A DNA stretch of 64,000 nucleotides. Source: Epiperipatus broadwayi. Lineage: Eukaryota; Onychophora; Udeonychophora; Euonychophora; Peripatidae. The translations under genes and the position numbers were made by a program. Positions 12,426 through 24,640 of the stretch are shown in pieces (the first letter of the stretch is position 1; the number at the start of each line of letters is the position of its first letter). The stretch covers positions 1,668,881 through 1,732,880 of the forward strand of contig JAQFVV010012489.1 in the NCBI GenBank assembly GCA_028023455.1. Direction: 5' to 3'. A model generated the notes under the pieces. It did no database searches. It saw nothing but the letters and a program-made list of their open reading frames with translations, and was not told the origin of the DNA.

Positions 12426-13346
12426 TTGTACAACTAAATATCTATGTACTATTTGTAAAGAATACATAGTTATTGTTCCTACCTTTAGAGAATAAACAAA
12501 AAAAAGACAGTCATATAACTTTTCCCCAATCTTGTGGAATCTCTTATGAGTCTGTAAAGGAATGCTAGAACACAAAATATTCTTCAGCCTCACACATATA
12601 CCTTATATATATATAATCTGAATTTTAATCCAAATGATACTGGGAAATTTTTCTTGAAGATAATGATTTATAAACAGAATACTTTTAAGATAGCTAACTA
12701 TAGAAAACTCATGTACATAAATGTGTTTATCTGGATATATATCAAATGGAAAACAAGAAAAAAACAGAAGAATGGTGATAGCAACAAAATAAAAAAAGAA
12801 GTATATTTATCGATAAAAAAATTTTAGGAGGAGGGAATAGACATGAGTAAAAACAAATTTATATTACTGATAAAAAGCTTTTGATCAATTTTTATCTGGC
12901 GTTCCTAAATTTAAAAAAAATAAACATCCTTTGTAGATCCCACTTGTGTTTTATAGAACAGTATTTGCATTTTATAATTAATTTGTTTTTATATAATTTC
13001 AATATTAAATTTATATCAATACTTATAAGAAACTCTATATAATTTCTAATAAAAAACAGATCTAAAATTCATTTTGCTTTTTTCAAACAAAATGGCTGTA
13101 TACATTTGAGTTCATAAACATGGTGTAAATTATACAATTGGATTTGAAAATGAGTTATGTGTTTTTATTTCATTTCTTCAGATGGCGTTTTATAACAAAA
13201 ACGTGCCAATAAAAACAAATACAATCTTATTCCAGACCAAGAAAGTTAACATTTACAAAAACATCAATTCTTCTGAGGAAAAGAATTCTTCCTTTGAACT
13301 AGCATAAAACTTTATTTTTTAGTCAACAAACTTGACATTATATATA

Positions 13347-13696
13347 GGGTATATGAGCATAGACTTTCACATGAGCCCCACTCTCCACACTATATACACT
13401 TGAACACATATATGTTGAAAAGATAAATAATCACCAATATACTTATTTCATGCTAAAACAGCAATCATCAGTTGGTCCAGACTACCATCTCTACACATAT
13501 ATGCCATAAGTGCTCAAATATATATTAAGATAACCAATCCTCACACTTTAATGGACAGGCTTCAATCTACTCCAATCTCCAACTCTTCAACCATCCATCC
13601 AACTGAAAATCTGATGACAGAATGCTCAAAGGTCACCCTGAGTCTGAGAGTCTTGTCACACCCATGTTGACCTAAGGCAGCCTGTATGTTTCAGTT
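13347..13696 (+). mobile_element. Family A element, single copy with long TSD
   Basis: A 350-bp single unit matching the plus units at 9.8-10.7 kb, including 'agcaatcatcagttggtcc' and 'catccatccaactgaaaat'. It ends in 'gtatgtttcagtt', equal to the unit end seen at 10.88 and 11.34 kb. It is flanked by a perfect 19-bp direct repeat beginning aaacttgacatt at 13328-13346 and 13697-13715, although part of the AT-rich end may belong to the element. It has no coding capacity. The long TSD again argues for reverse-transcription-mediated insertion. Confidence 0.75.
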
Positions 13697-13715
13697 AAAC
13701 TTGACATTATATATA

Positions 13716-14925
13716 TATATCAATTAATTATTTATATATTGGACTATTTAAAATATTTACTTTTAGTGTTAATGTTTTTAGGAGAAAAAAAACAAAGACT
13801 ATTGTCAAACATAAACTTTGACAAAATAGCCTAGTTAGTTAGAGCATCACATTAAATTCAGTATTCATAAATTTGAAGGTCATCAGATTTATTTCCACTA
13901 CATGATTGACATTGACAAAGCAATATCTGAAGAAGAGGAAAGTAATACAACTTTTAATATTGTATTAAATACTAACTTGTGTGTTATAACTAGCTACTAA
14001 ATGTATGTGGAAAGATGTAAAAAAAAAGTGAATTCTTCTAAAAAAAATAATATTTAAACTAGAAAGTGGAAAGTATATGTTGAATTCCATCATTTAGTTT
14101 AATCATCAAAAACATTCAAACATTAATATATTACATTAATTAGAATAAAAAAATATGTAAAAATGAAACTAAGTACACATTAAAAACTCAATAATACAAT
14201 ACAAACATATCTAAAATATCTGGATTCAGACACAAAAACAAATTTTATTACGATACATTGATTAATTATCATAATCAATTTTTAAATAGGATGCACTCAC
14301 ACTCAAAATAATGGTTCCTTGCAATTTATATTAGAGTTAATGGTCAAAATATATAAAAAAAATCATAACTATATTAGGACTTACAAGCACAGATTAAGGG
14401 TCAAATAGGTTAAGTAGCATTAAAAATTGAATTTATACCAATCACACCAGTAGGAAATTGATATCCATTCTTTGTGAGAAATTGTTATTTATAATATGCT
14501 TCAACAAAAGTGAAACACAAAATTGCCAATTTGATTTTTAAGCTGACTATAATTCTTGCAATAAAAGTGTTGTGGATATGAAGTACTTTAATTTTGGATT
14601 TACTTAAGATAAAATTTTGAATGCTTTACCAATGATCACACTACCGGTGACACAAAGAAAAACAATATTCTTCACTTGGTAAATAATTAAAATAAACAAT
14701 TGGCTTCTTAAGCAATAACAGAAATAAAGGCAGAAGTTTAATGATTAACAAGAAGAATTAAGGAATAATAAGTGTGTTAAAAGAAGCTATGATCATAATC
14801 ACTTTGTATCTTTCTTTAAGTATTAAAGTTTAAAAGAAAAAAGGTACTAAATATGAAGAGCATTCAGCAATAAGTTTGCTATATAATGCTTCTAAAGTTT
14901 TATTGATTATTTAACTCAAAAAAAT
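13716..14925. other. AT-rich non-coding DNA
   Basis: No supported gene. A stretch near 13830-13905 ('tagttagttagagcatc' followed by 'gaaggtcatcag') is loosely reminiscent of tRNA A- and B-box spacing and may be an old tRNA-derived SINE. It is too diverged to call. Confidence 0.5.
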
Positions 14926-14928
14926 TTA

Positions 14929-16110
14929 TGGGATAGTAGAATATTATATTGGAGAAGAACAGTTTGATTTTCAGACAGGAAAATGTACAAAAGATGCTAT
15001 TGGTGTTGCTAGAGCAATTGCAAAAAGATATATTGAAAAGTATAAAGGAAGTGGTATGTTTTGTGGATTTGGAAAAAAAGCATTTGATAGAGTAATCTTG
15101 AATAAACTTATAACTATTTAAAAAATAAAAGAGTGTTTTGAAAAAAGGGAAGATTGATTTGGAATATGTACACTGGACAAAGGATCAGAATTAGATTGAA
15201 GAATAATGAGACTGTTAAAGTGAATATAAAAAGAGTTAGGCAGAGATCAGCATGTCATCTGTTCTTTTTAATGTCTATTTAGACTGTGGAGGAGCAAATA
15301 TTGGAGGTGTATATAATAAAAAATATAAGATTTGGAGATGATATGCCTCTTATAGCTGAGAAGGAAAATATATTCAAAATATATTGAATAAATTGGAGGG
15401 ATTTATGGAATAGGAAATGAAGATTAATGTTGAGAAAACTAAGTGTTTATGGATAGGAAGAATGCAAAAAGATAGCAAATTGAAATCCATGATAATGTAG
15501 TTCAACAGGTAAAGGGATTTAGATATTTGTGTTGGTTGAATGAGGTTGAAAGGAGTGAAGCTGGAGCTAAAAAAGAAATAGCATTGGCAAAGGAGACATT
15601 TATTAAGAGATAGAAAATATTTTGTGGACCTTTGAAGAGAGAATTAAAAAAAAGATTAATAAATGCTATATATGGAGTACACTATTTTTGTAAAACTTGG
15701 GCAATAAGTAATAAAATTAGAAACAGATTTGAAGCCTTTGAGATGTCAACATGGAAAAGAATAGAAAAAAATCAGTTGAATAAAGCAGATAACAAATGAA
15801 GTTTTGAAAAGAGCAAATAAAAAATGAAGATTGATTGAGGAAATTAGACAAAGAAAAACTGCATTGAACATATATTAAGAATTAAGTATAGTTTAATGAA
15901 AGATGTTTTAGAGGGAATGGTGAGTGGAAGCAAAAAGTCAGGATGGAAAAGATTAAAATTGTTGGATAATATAAGAGATGAAAAGAATTACATGAAATTG
16001 AAGAGCTGGCAATGAAAAAAATGGAATGAAAAAGTAGATAAATTTAATGATATGACTAATCTCTTGAACTATCTATGAGGCAATCTACTAATGATGATGA
16101 TGGATTTTGG
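14929..16110 (+). mobile_element. Decayed RTE/CFDP2-type non-LTR retrotransposon
   Basis: Plus-strand RT remnant. The frame at about 14950-15110 reads 'GEEQFDFQTGKCTKDAIGVA' and then 'FGKKAFDRV', matching 'GEEQFGFRKGRGTRDAIGxx ... FxDxxKAFDRV' of the widespread RTE-like family. Later pieces include 'RNRFEAFEMSTWKRIEK' (about 15718-15768) and the C-terminal 'KSGWKRLKLLDNIRDEKNYM'. Both are characteristic of the thumb/C-terminal region of this family ('RLEAFEMWxWRRMExI'). Catalytic box and many codons are lost to shifts. The 3' end carries a short (ATG)n run at about 16090-16102, the simple-repeat tail typical of these elements. It is 5' truncated and inactive. Confidence 0.85.
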
Positions 16111-17680
16111 AGTACTGTAATATAATACTATTAAATCAATAAGCAGAACACTTACATATAACAGTAATATTTTTAGTAAATAGAGAATGTACAATATTTA
16201 AAAATATTATAAATAACAATGCCATATAACATTTTCTTAGAATTCTACAAACAAAAAGGCTTTGGGACTTTAATGAGATTCCTGAAGAAGCCTTAAAATA
16301 TATTAGTGATATGATATTAACAATTGCTACTGATACTTATATGTAGATTTTAAATATATGCATACTAATTGTTAAAGCGCTGAGAAGATTAAAACAGTGA
16401 CAGATTGGCAGGCTTGAAAACGAAAGGTCACTAGATAGTTCCACTGTTGATTAAAGTCAAAAAAAAAAAAACATTCTAATCAATTGAATAAAAAAACTCT
16501 CTTCATCAATTAGAATGCCTCCGCAAATTTTAAAAGTAAGACAGACATACATACATCATAATATATATATATATATTTACAGCTTTATTTTAATCAATAT
16601 GAAGTTAGATTTATTTTTAAAAGTTTTTTCAATGTTTTTACATTGTTTTTTTTTTTTTATTAAAAGAAATGCAATTTAAATCAATATTTGTGATAGATTA
16701 AGTACAGGAGTTTTTTAACGTTTTATATAAACAATAGGGAATCAATTTTTAATTAGAAAAATGAAAGATTAAAAAATATATACATCTTTGCACTATTTAA
16801 TAAAAATAAGATCAATTTTTAATAAATGTATATAAAGTGTCTATCCATATGTGCAGTGTACTTACTTATATAGGTGTGTGTGTACACCATGACGTCGGGC
16901 TACGAGCTTAGTCTTATATATATATATATATATATCATATAACTTTCATTTTCCAAAAAATTCACATAAGTAATTTATCCTATATTATTTTATTCAGGAT
17001 TTAGCTGTGTAGATACGAATAATCAACGGATTTTAAGCCATTGGTCTTTAGTAGTAAGAAAGGATTGAACCACTTTTCCCACAGTTATTTCATATTTCTA
17101 TCATATAATTAAGCCAGTAAATTAAAAGCGTTTCAACACCCTAAGGTAACATGCATTTTTTTAAAAATCTGGTGCTAAATCATAACGACAATTATAAATT
17201 AAATGCAGGCATTTTAAAACTTTTGGGGCAAAAGTTATATATTAACAAAACAATAAGGTTTCCAGTAATACTTTTTAAATTAGTTTACTTTAAAATCATC
17301 TATGGCAAGCATCATTCATCATTAAACAACATTATGGTAACGTTGACCAGATCCCCAAACTATTGTCTTACATTGGTCCACATAACAGTAAAATGTTGGA
17401 TTACAATAATTATGACATGTTTACATTTGAAATAGCATAAATGAAAAATATGGCTTCTGTATTAATACTTGTAATCCAGATCTTTTAAATAATTAAGTCC
17501 AAAAACCAAAACCTGGTCAATGAACCTATCTGATGCTATGATCTAATATTTTTTATCAAGCTTATGCAGATAATTCTAAAATAAAGTGGAATACTGCTGT
17601 CACATAATTTAATGGATTTTTAGTGTTTAGAAGTTGAATGCTCATAAAATGAGTTTCTAAATGATATTTAAATCTCTTTT
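16111..17680. other. AT-rich non-coding DNA
   Basis: No gene supported. It contains a small hairpin near 16473-16505 ('attctaatcaattga' with 'tcaattagaat') and a TA run at about 16915-16935. The 94-codon plus frame at 17151-17435 has no recognisable domain. Confidence 0.5.
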
Positions 17681-17686
17681 CTTTAA

Positions 17687-18308
17687 TTATTGTAATTGTT
17701 ATATCCTCATTATAACCCAGTATTAAGAAATGTTAACATTCAGTATTCAATACTTTTACATTGCACTAAGCATTCTTCCAGCAGACATGGCGGAATCATA
17801 GAGCTGTTTAGTTTAGCAATTGAAAATTATGTATATATATATATCAATGTGATTTACTACATAAACGAGGCATTTAAATGTTCCATTTTTTTAATAATGG
17901 GATGCATGAATTCTTGTTATTAAATGCATTTGAATATTTTGCAATTGACCATGTTTTTTGTATTTTCATTTTCTATGATCTTTTTCACATAAACTATTTT
18001 TGCATTAATAGAATTAAAAGTGTGATCCAAAAGAGATGATAAAAAATAAAAATACAAAGAGGTATGGACAATTGCAAAAAAATGCAAATTAAAATAATAG
18101 AAAAAATTCATGCAGTCCATTATAAAAATAAATAGAAGATTTAAATGCCTCATTTACATAATAAATCACATCCATATATAGGCATAATTTTCAACTAAAC
18201 AGCAATAAGATTCTGGCAGAGGTCTACCTAGAGAATGATTAGTGTATTGTAAAGATTTTGAACATTAAATATTACCTTTTTTTAATACTTGATTATAATG
18301 AATGTATA
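17687..18308. repeat. Large inverted-repeat element
   Basis: Arms of about 260 bp (17687-17950 and 18065-18308) are imperfect reverse complements. Marker pairs are 'gaggcatttaaatgtt' / 'atttaaatgcctcattta', 'gcatgaattcttg' / 'aattcatgcagtccat' and 'gctgtttagtttag' / 'aactaaacagc'. The opposite-strand frames at 17696-17923 and 17920-18153 are the two arms: 'MGCMNSCY' in one matches 'MDCMNFFYYF' in the other. No transposase is present. The arms have drifted considerably, so the insertion is old. It is MITE-like or a retroposed inverted dimer. Confidence 0.78.
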
Positions 18309-19281
18309 ATAATTATAAAATAAGTTTATGCTTATTAAATCTATTTGGTTGTGTGTTATACAAAGGTAAAAATAAAAATAAAAAATCCTCTGAAAGAAAT
18401 AAACCGCCAAGGAAAAATTCTCCCATAAAATTCCTTCAAGGAAAAAAAAGTACTGTAATAAAAAAAATTAAGGGTTTGTTATAAGATTTAAAGTTAGGAT
18501 TAGATTTTAGCAATGGTGGTAATATTTTTAACAAACTTAGAAAACTTTATTTCATAGATTGAAATTTTGTAGACAATAAAATTTTTCCAATAAGATTTTT
18601 TTAGAAGTGCAGATATTAAATAAAAAATTAAGATCATATCCCATATGCTCCTGAGCTGATAAGAGAGTATTCAGTGATAATAATTATGACAATCAATATA
18701 ATGACATGAAAAATTTTCAAGTCATGATTTTAATAACATAAATCATATATGGATCACATTTTTAAACCTCAAGAAACATTTATCATCATATGATCCAACT
18801 ATCTTCAGCATAGAAGAAGCTATTAAAACAGACCTGAATAGTTTGATGCAGAGGTGACAGCAGTGAACTCCAAAGTTTAAGATTCATGGACTGTGACTCT
18901 GCTTTGTAATTTCTGATGCTCAAACATTTTATGAACTTCCAAACATATATTATTTCATTATATGTTGTCATTTTTTAATAAAACATATTTTAATGTTTAC
19001 TAAAATTATTTAATATAAAGTATTAGAAGTATACTTGGTACAATAAATTTAACTAAATTTAAACTCAGATTTTGTATTTCTTTTACATTAGTATATAAAC
19101 ATTTTTATTTTTCATGCTTGATTTGGTGTAATGGTAAAATATCAGATTCTGGAGTTCAAAGGATATGGATTATGATTCAGTATTCAAACTTTTTATAAAC
19201 TCCCAAGTAATAAAGCCATTCAATTACCTTTTTAAAGATCTTCACTTAATAAATGTTTTATTAGGTTGTTTTTTTTGGTTC

Positions 19282-19386
19282 TTTTTTTTCTCATGCGTCA
19301 TAGCATCAGCCGGAAAGCAAACCTGCTATCCCGGGACAACTGCTTGTAAAGCCGCTGTCACTGACCTTTTAACCACCAGTGCTTGA
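19282..19386 (-). mobile_element. tRNA-derived SINE, minus strand, Val-like anticodon loop
   Basis: On the minus strand it reads 'caagcactggtggtt', then an anticodon-like arm 'ggctttacaagcag' (loop TTTACAA, TAC at the anticodon position), then the tail 'gatgctatgacgcatgag' and an A run (T run on the plus strand at 19283-19289). The B-box region is mutated ('caggtttgctttcc'). A TSD is not clear for this copy. It belongs to the same family as the copies at 21.98, 27.5, 37.9, 40.35, 46.5 and 47.6 kb. Confidence 0.75.
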
Positions 19387-20081
19387 CCTTTTCAATTTTT
19401 TAAATGATAATCTTATTCATAGTAGCTAAAGGTATGACTAATGTAGAAAAAAGACTTTTAAATAATTAGATTTGTAAAATTTAGATAATAAATGTTGGCT
19501 AGATTTATAAGAATTAAAGACAGATTTCTATTAAATCTCAGTTATAAATAATCAAATGATTTATTATTCTGGAGGTAATGTAATGTTTGAGGACCAGAAG
19601 TGACAAATTACGCCTTAATTCTGGAACCCATAGCTCTTGACTCTATTTATTATTGGACTAAATCATTTCCAGCAATACTAAAAACAATATTAGTCTGAAT
19701 AATTAATAAACATAGCTGATGATGAACTAAGATTTGTAAATTAATCCCCATTAAGAAATTCAAATTTCATAAATTGTAAAATAATTTGGAAAACCCATTT
19801 TTAACTTTATAATAATGAAGCAGCTTCTTTTAATGTAAATTAAGACTCATATTTTGAAACAAAGAAGTCACTATATAAGAAAGAAATCATTTCCCCTGAA
19901 CATAAAACTAAGTAGGATAGGATCTGAAGATCACAGTTTACTTCTGGTAAAAAGAAAGACTTGGAACAGTTTTCAAATGATAACCGGGTAATTCTTGCTT
20001 AATTCTTAATAGATGAGAAATTCTAAATGATAACAGATTTCCGTCTGCTGTAGAAAATGACATACAAAAAAAAAAATAACT

Positions 20082-20151
20082 ACAAAATAGTATATAAATA
20101 TGAATTGAAAACATATACAAAATAGTATATAAATATGAATTGAAAACATAT
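20082..20151. repeat. Exact 35-bp tandem duplication
   Basis: The 35-bp unit beginning 'acaaaatagtatataaatat' occurs twice back to back (20082-20116 and 20117-20151) without mismatch. This implies a recent slippage or duplication event. No function is evident. Confidence 0.9.
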
Positions 20152-21444
20152 TTTTGGTACTTTTATAATGATGGATGGTTTATCATTTTGGAAGCCCTTT
20201 TAATGGTACTGGTGGATATATTTTTATCATCACAAAGCTATTTACTTATGATAGTATGTGACTATTTTGTACGCCAATATTTATGTTGTAATTTTATACT
20301 AAACAGTTCCAAATGTATGTCAATAAAAATATATATTAGTTTTTATGCTTCTAGATATTAGGAATCATCAATAAATGGAAAAGTTCTATAATACAAAGAT
20401 CAATAATGTAAAGTCAAGATGCACTAAATAATAGTGATGTGAACTATGCTGCATTTTATTTCAAGTTCCCTCACATAATATATATATATAATAGCTCATG
20501 TTTTGCTGATAAATATTGATTGGAATAGGATACGTATTGTTGATTAAATTCTAAGTGTACAGTATTTTCCAACATGCATACACACACATATATATATAAT
20601 TTTTTATGCATAATAAATTAAAATTATAGTATAATTAAAATTTTAGAAAATACTAATATAGTTATTAATAATGAATTGAGGGAACATATTTACTTATATT
20701 TTAGTGAGTGTGTGTTTATTCTTCATTCACTAGATCAATAAGAATAAGAAAAAAAACTATTGTATTTTTATATTTTTTAAAATAAAAAAAATAATGAAAT
20801 GTCTGACTCTATGAAGATAGGAACTGGTTTCTATCAATTCAGCATGAAATTGGAATCTTTGGGATCATATATTTTTTTCATATCTTTGATCATATATTTA
20901 TGATTACACCCCTCCTCAAGATGTTAAAAGTGAATAGAAATCAATCCCTACTTTGCATGAGAGTGGTATGGTGAAAAGTACACTATAAAATTATTAATCA
21001 TTAAATGGATAATATCTAGTTTTAATGGATGAGTAATAGACATGTCTGACTTTCATCACAGTTAAATATACTCTGGGTGATTTTTTTTTTCTCTAATAAG
21101 CTTTTTCTTTTATACAAACATGATAATCGTCTTGCTATCAAGAAATTTGAATCTCTCAAATTGACTTGATGTTTTAAAACCCTTATCAACTTTTAGAAGA
21201 TTCTAAAACCTTGTAAAACAGTATTAAAAGTAGTAAATATTTTATAATGCAAAATATTGATATCAAATTTAGAAAAAATAGTAAAGGCAGAATAAAATAT
21301 ATGTGCTTTCAACATAAACCAGATATATTTTATTAATGTATATATAATAGTGTATGGTGCTCCAAAATGTAAAAACAGCCACTAGTATATTGTAAAATTT
21401 ATCCACAAATTTTGTTTTTTAAATGTGAAACATGATAGCAGTGG

Positions 21445-21610
21445 TTAATTTTTTTTTCAATACTGTACTTAGATTCACCTATATATGATAACATTATTCT
21501 AAAAAATGTCATACTTGCCAAAAAGAAAAGTATTGTTATTTATCAATTTTTTGTGGATGTATGTTATTATATGTAGGTGAATTGATGTGCAGTATTGAAA
21601 AAAAAATTAA
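21445..21610. repeat. Hairpin (MITE-like) element
   Basis: The left arm 'ttttttcaatactgtactta' pairs with the right-end sequence 'atgtgcagtattgaaaaaaa'. Inner words 'ttcacctatatatgataaca' / 'tgttattatatgtaggtgaa' extend the stem to about 50 bp with a few mismatches. It is non-coding, with no clear TSD. Confidence 0.68.
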
Positions 21611-21979
21611 GGAAGCATGAACTTTTATACAAGCATGTGACAAGTAAAAACAATAGTGATTTAATAACTGCTTCAGTTTTCTTGGATCATGAAAAAGTTT
21701 TTAAAATAAAAATTTATGTTTGATATTTAAAATGTTAAGATTCTTCATGAAGAGAAAAACATAATAAAAAAAAAATTAAGAAGGCAATATTAATAAATAG
21801 AAATAAAATGAATATAATTAAAAGACAAGCTGCTAACATTAAAATTCAGGATTGGTGGGATTTGAATTGATGATGTTTGTTTCCATTATGTTTTTTTTAT
21901 ATTTTATTGAAAGTATTTCTGCAGATTGAAAGACTGTATTTAATAGCTAATTACTATTATATTTATTATTTTTATTGTT

Positions 21980-22061
21980 TTCCATATGTCATAGCATCGG
22001 CCGGGAGGTAAACCCACAACAACTCTCTGCTGCGCTGACCTCTCGGCTAACAACACTTGAC
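21980..22061 (-). mobile_element. tRNA-derived SINE, minus strand, with 14-bp TSD
   Basis: A short copy read on the minus strand: 'caagtgttgttagccgag' head, 'aggtcagcgcagcag' (A-box and arm region), 'gtgggtttacctcccggcc' (B-box-like), 'gatgctatgacatatgg' tail. The TSD ttatttttattgtt is perfect at 21966-21979 and 22062-22075. About 20 bp of the anticodon region is missing compared with other copies. Confidence 0.82.
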
Positions 22062-22282
22062 TTATTTTTATTGTTATTACAAGTTTTTAATTAACAGACA
22101 TTTCATTTGTATTAAAAGTATATATATATATATTGATCTGGGTCACCAAATATGTGTTGTTTAACTGGGTTTAAATACCTTTTATAATAATTTTTGAAAT
22201 CTAAACTTTAATTAGTTTAACTTTTACTTTAATATTGTGGGAACAGACTGGCCCTTTAGGCAGAGGGAAGAATACCATTGAT

Positions 22283-22797
22283 AACATAGCCATCAATAAT
22301 ACCCATGGTCACATTGGTCTATACAGAGCATAACATGACCACATTTCCTTACTGTGGCTCACCTCAACTGCTGGAACAAACCCTTATCTTCAAAAGCATT
22401 TTGTTTTGAGGACCTCAGGCATGAACTGACCATATTATATAGCCAGCATGCTAAGGACAACAAACACACAACCCAGTGCTTGAAATTTCCCAAGCTAGCT
22501 CATACTCTTAAATTAGGATCCAGCACATTCATTTAACACATAAAAAGAACTATACACATAAATTACTGGTGATGCAGTGACAAGAGAGAGACAGTAAATA
22601 GACCAAATAATAATTAAGCAAATATTACTATTTATTCAAGCACATACATTTGTAATATAACATAACAATATAATATTTTATATAAAAAATATAAATGATT
22701 AGTCACAAGCTAAACTTTATAATAGTCCTTTGTTAATTAACGTTCATTTGAAATAAATATGAAGTGTCTATAATCAAGTATCAAAATACCCTTATTT
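22283..22797. repeat. 0.5 kb direct repeat, copy 1 (possible LTR)
   Basis: About 515 bp, collinear with 24136-24640 at an estimated 80-85% identity. Shared words include 'aacatagccatcaat', 'cacctcaactgctggaacaa' and 'cattcatttaacacataaaa'. The spacing (start to start about 1.85 kb) and same orientation would fit the LTRs of a short non-autonomous element. However, the ends do not show clear TG...CA, a primer-binding site or a TSD, so two independent insertions of one repeat are equally possible. Short frames here (22354-22536) and in copy 2 (24205-24396) translate to similar peptides, a consequence of the shared DNA. Confidence 0.7.
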
Positions 22798-24135
22798 AGG
22801 CTTTCATGACTATCAGTTTCCAACTGGCTGGCTTTTTGGTCTCCATCAATGGTTTCAGGAGTTTCCATTTCTTTGTCTTAACAATAAAAGAGAGAGAGAG
22901 TTTGTGGCAGTGTTTATTTCACCATTTTGGCATCAGTTTCCAGTGAGGGTTCAGGCAGGGCAGTTGATTTGCAGAGGATGTTTGGGACCTGAAGCCCAGT
23001 CAAACACTTCTAAAGTTTTTTAGCAATGTATGTTAGTAGATCTGCCACTTCTGAAATAATATTTTTCATAGCAGTAATGAATGATTCTATTTGTCCTTAG
23101 ATTTCTGAATCTCCAGAGCAATAAATAACATAATGAATCAATCACAAAATGAATACCAGTATGATTCATAGACACAAGAGTGAAATAATATAACAATAGA
23201 TGGTTGTGATTTTTATACCCTCTCATTGTTTTTTTTATTCTTGTCATTATTTCTAACTTTGATCATAACATGAATCTGATTTTTTAAAATTAATTTTTAC
23301 ATTTTGTTAATCTTCCTTCCTCCTTGACTATATTAATAACCTAAACACAATCTCTACTCACATGAAGAATTATTTTGCAACATTTTATTTATTTTATTAG
23401 ATTTCATTTTATTTATTATAAGCTTTATTCAGCTCATTTGCATTTAATTTTTTTTTCATTTATGTATATTGATTCTCTACAAAAAAAAACTTAATTTTAT
23501 TCTCAATGTTTACTCTAAAACATTATTATTTTACTTTACTGTAAATAAAAAATTCTCATTTTACTTCCTTTATAATATATCAACTCTAAATAAAACATTT
23601 ATTTTATTCAACTTTATTTGTTTAATTGTATTTCCATTCTGACAATCCATATACAATAAACTTTTTCTTTTGAAAAAAAATCTGTCCAGTTAATATACAC
23701 TCTAAACCCCCTAGCCTTTGTCGGGCATTTTTTTAATTTTCATTATTTTTTTTCTATTTTTAAATCGAAAGAAGTGTTTGACTAACTCAAAAACCTCAAT
23801 CCTTTCTAATTCCAATCTGGCTATAAACAACCCCAATAATGAATTTATTTATTTCTTTGCCCACTTTTTCTTCTTTTTTTTATTGATATTTTTAATTATT
23901 TTGATTCTTAATATTAATATTTGTTATCTCTGGTCTATTTCCCTTCTCAAACTGCTCACAATTTTCACTTTTATAACTATACAATTTAGTGTTTAATTTA
24001 ATTTTTAGTTTCCAACTTTCTTTTTTAAAATTTTAATTATGATTTTACTTTTTTTTAACTTTGATTATGCTGGATCAATTTACAGTACTTCAGCACCCAC
24101 ATTAGAGGCTTTAAACTCGGTCCCTCTATATAACT
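22798..24135. other. Sequence between the direct repeats; no recognised domain
   Basis: The first 250 bp are less AT-rich and contain a short (GA)n run near 22890. The rest (23260-24060) is strikingly T-rich with C on the plus strand. No gag, protease, RT or integrase motif could be read in any frame, so if the flanking repeats are LTRs this would be a non-coding internal region. The 92-codon frame at 23718-23996 is T-rich hydrophobic noise. Confidence 0.5.
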
Positions 24136-24640
24136 AACATAGCCATCAATGATACCCATGGTCATATCAGGTTATACAGAGCATAACACAGCCAGATTTC
24201 TTGAATGCAGTTCACCTCAACTGCTGGAACAAAACCTCTGCCATCCAAAGCATTTTATTTGTTTTCTGAGGATCTCAGGCACCAGTCAACCGTATTATAT
24301 AGCTGGCATGCTAAGGATGACACGCACACAATCAGGTGCTTGAAATATCCCAAGTCAGATCATACTCTTAAATTAGGATTCAGCACATTCATTTAACACA
24401 TAAAAAGAACTATATACTTAAATTACTGATGACACAGAGTGAAGAGATAGAAAAAATAGATCATTACATTAGTATTTTTCAAGCACACACATTAGTAATA
24501 TAACATATAACAATATAATATTTTACATAAAGAAATATAAATGATTAGTTTCAAGTTAAATTTTATAATAATTCTTCATTAATTAAAGTTCATTTAAAAT
24601 AAATACAAAGTGTCTATAGACAGGTATCAAAATGTCTTTA
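24136..24640. repeat. 0.5 kb direct repeat, copy 2 (possible LTR)
   Basis: Partner of the repeat at 22283-22797 in the same orientation. The copies diverge by many point changes and small indels, so the duplication is old, or the two copies inserted separately from a diverse family. Confidence 0.7.

Noticed and set aside
19120-19180. tRNA-like stretch 'tttggtgtaatggtaaaat'
   Set aside because: An A-box-like start is present, but no acceptable B box or stems follow; at most an old SINE trace.
23718-23996. 92-codon hydrophobic frame as a transmembrane protein
   Set aside because: A T-rich strand gives Phe/Leu/Ile-rich translation by composition alone; no start context or homologous features are visible.
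22354-24396. Paired 60- and 63-codon frames as a duplicated small gene
   Set aside because: The similarity extends well beyond the frames into non-coding DNA, so it is explained by the 0.5 kb direct repeat.
22283-24640. A complete LTR retrotransposon
   Set aside because: No gag-pol motif, no clear TG...CA ends, no primer-binding site or TSD; kept only as a direct-repeat pair.
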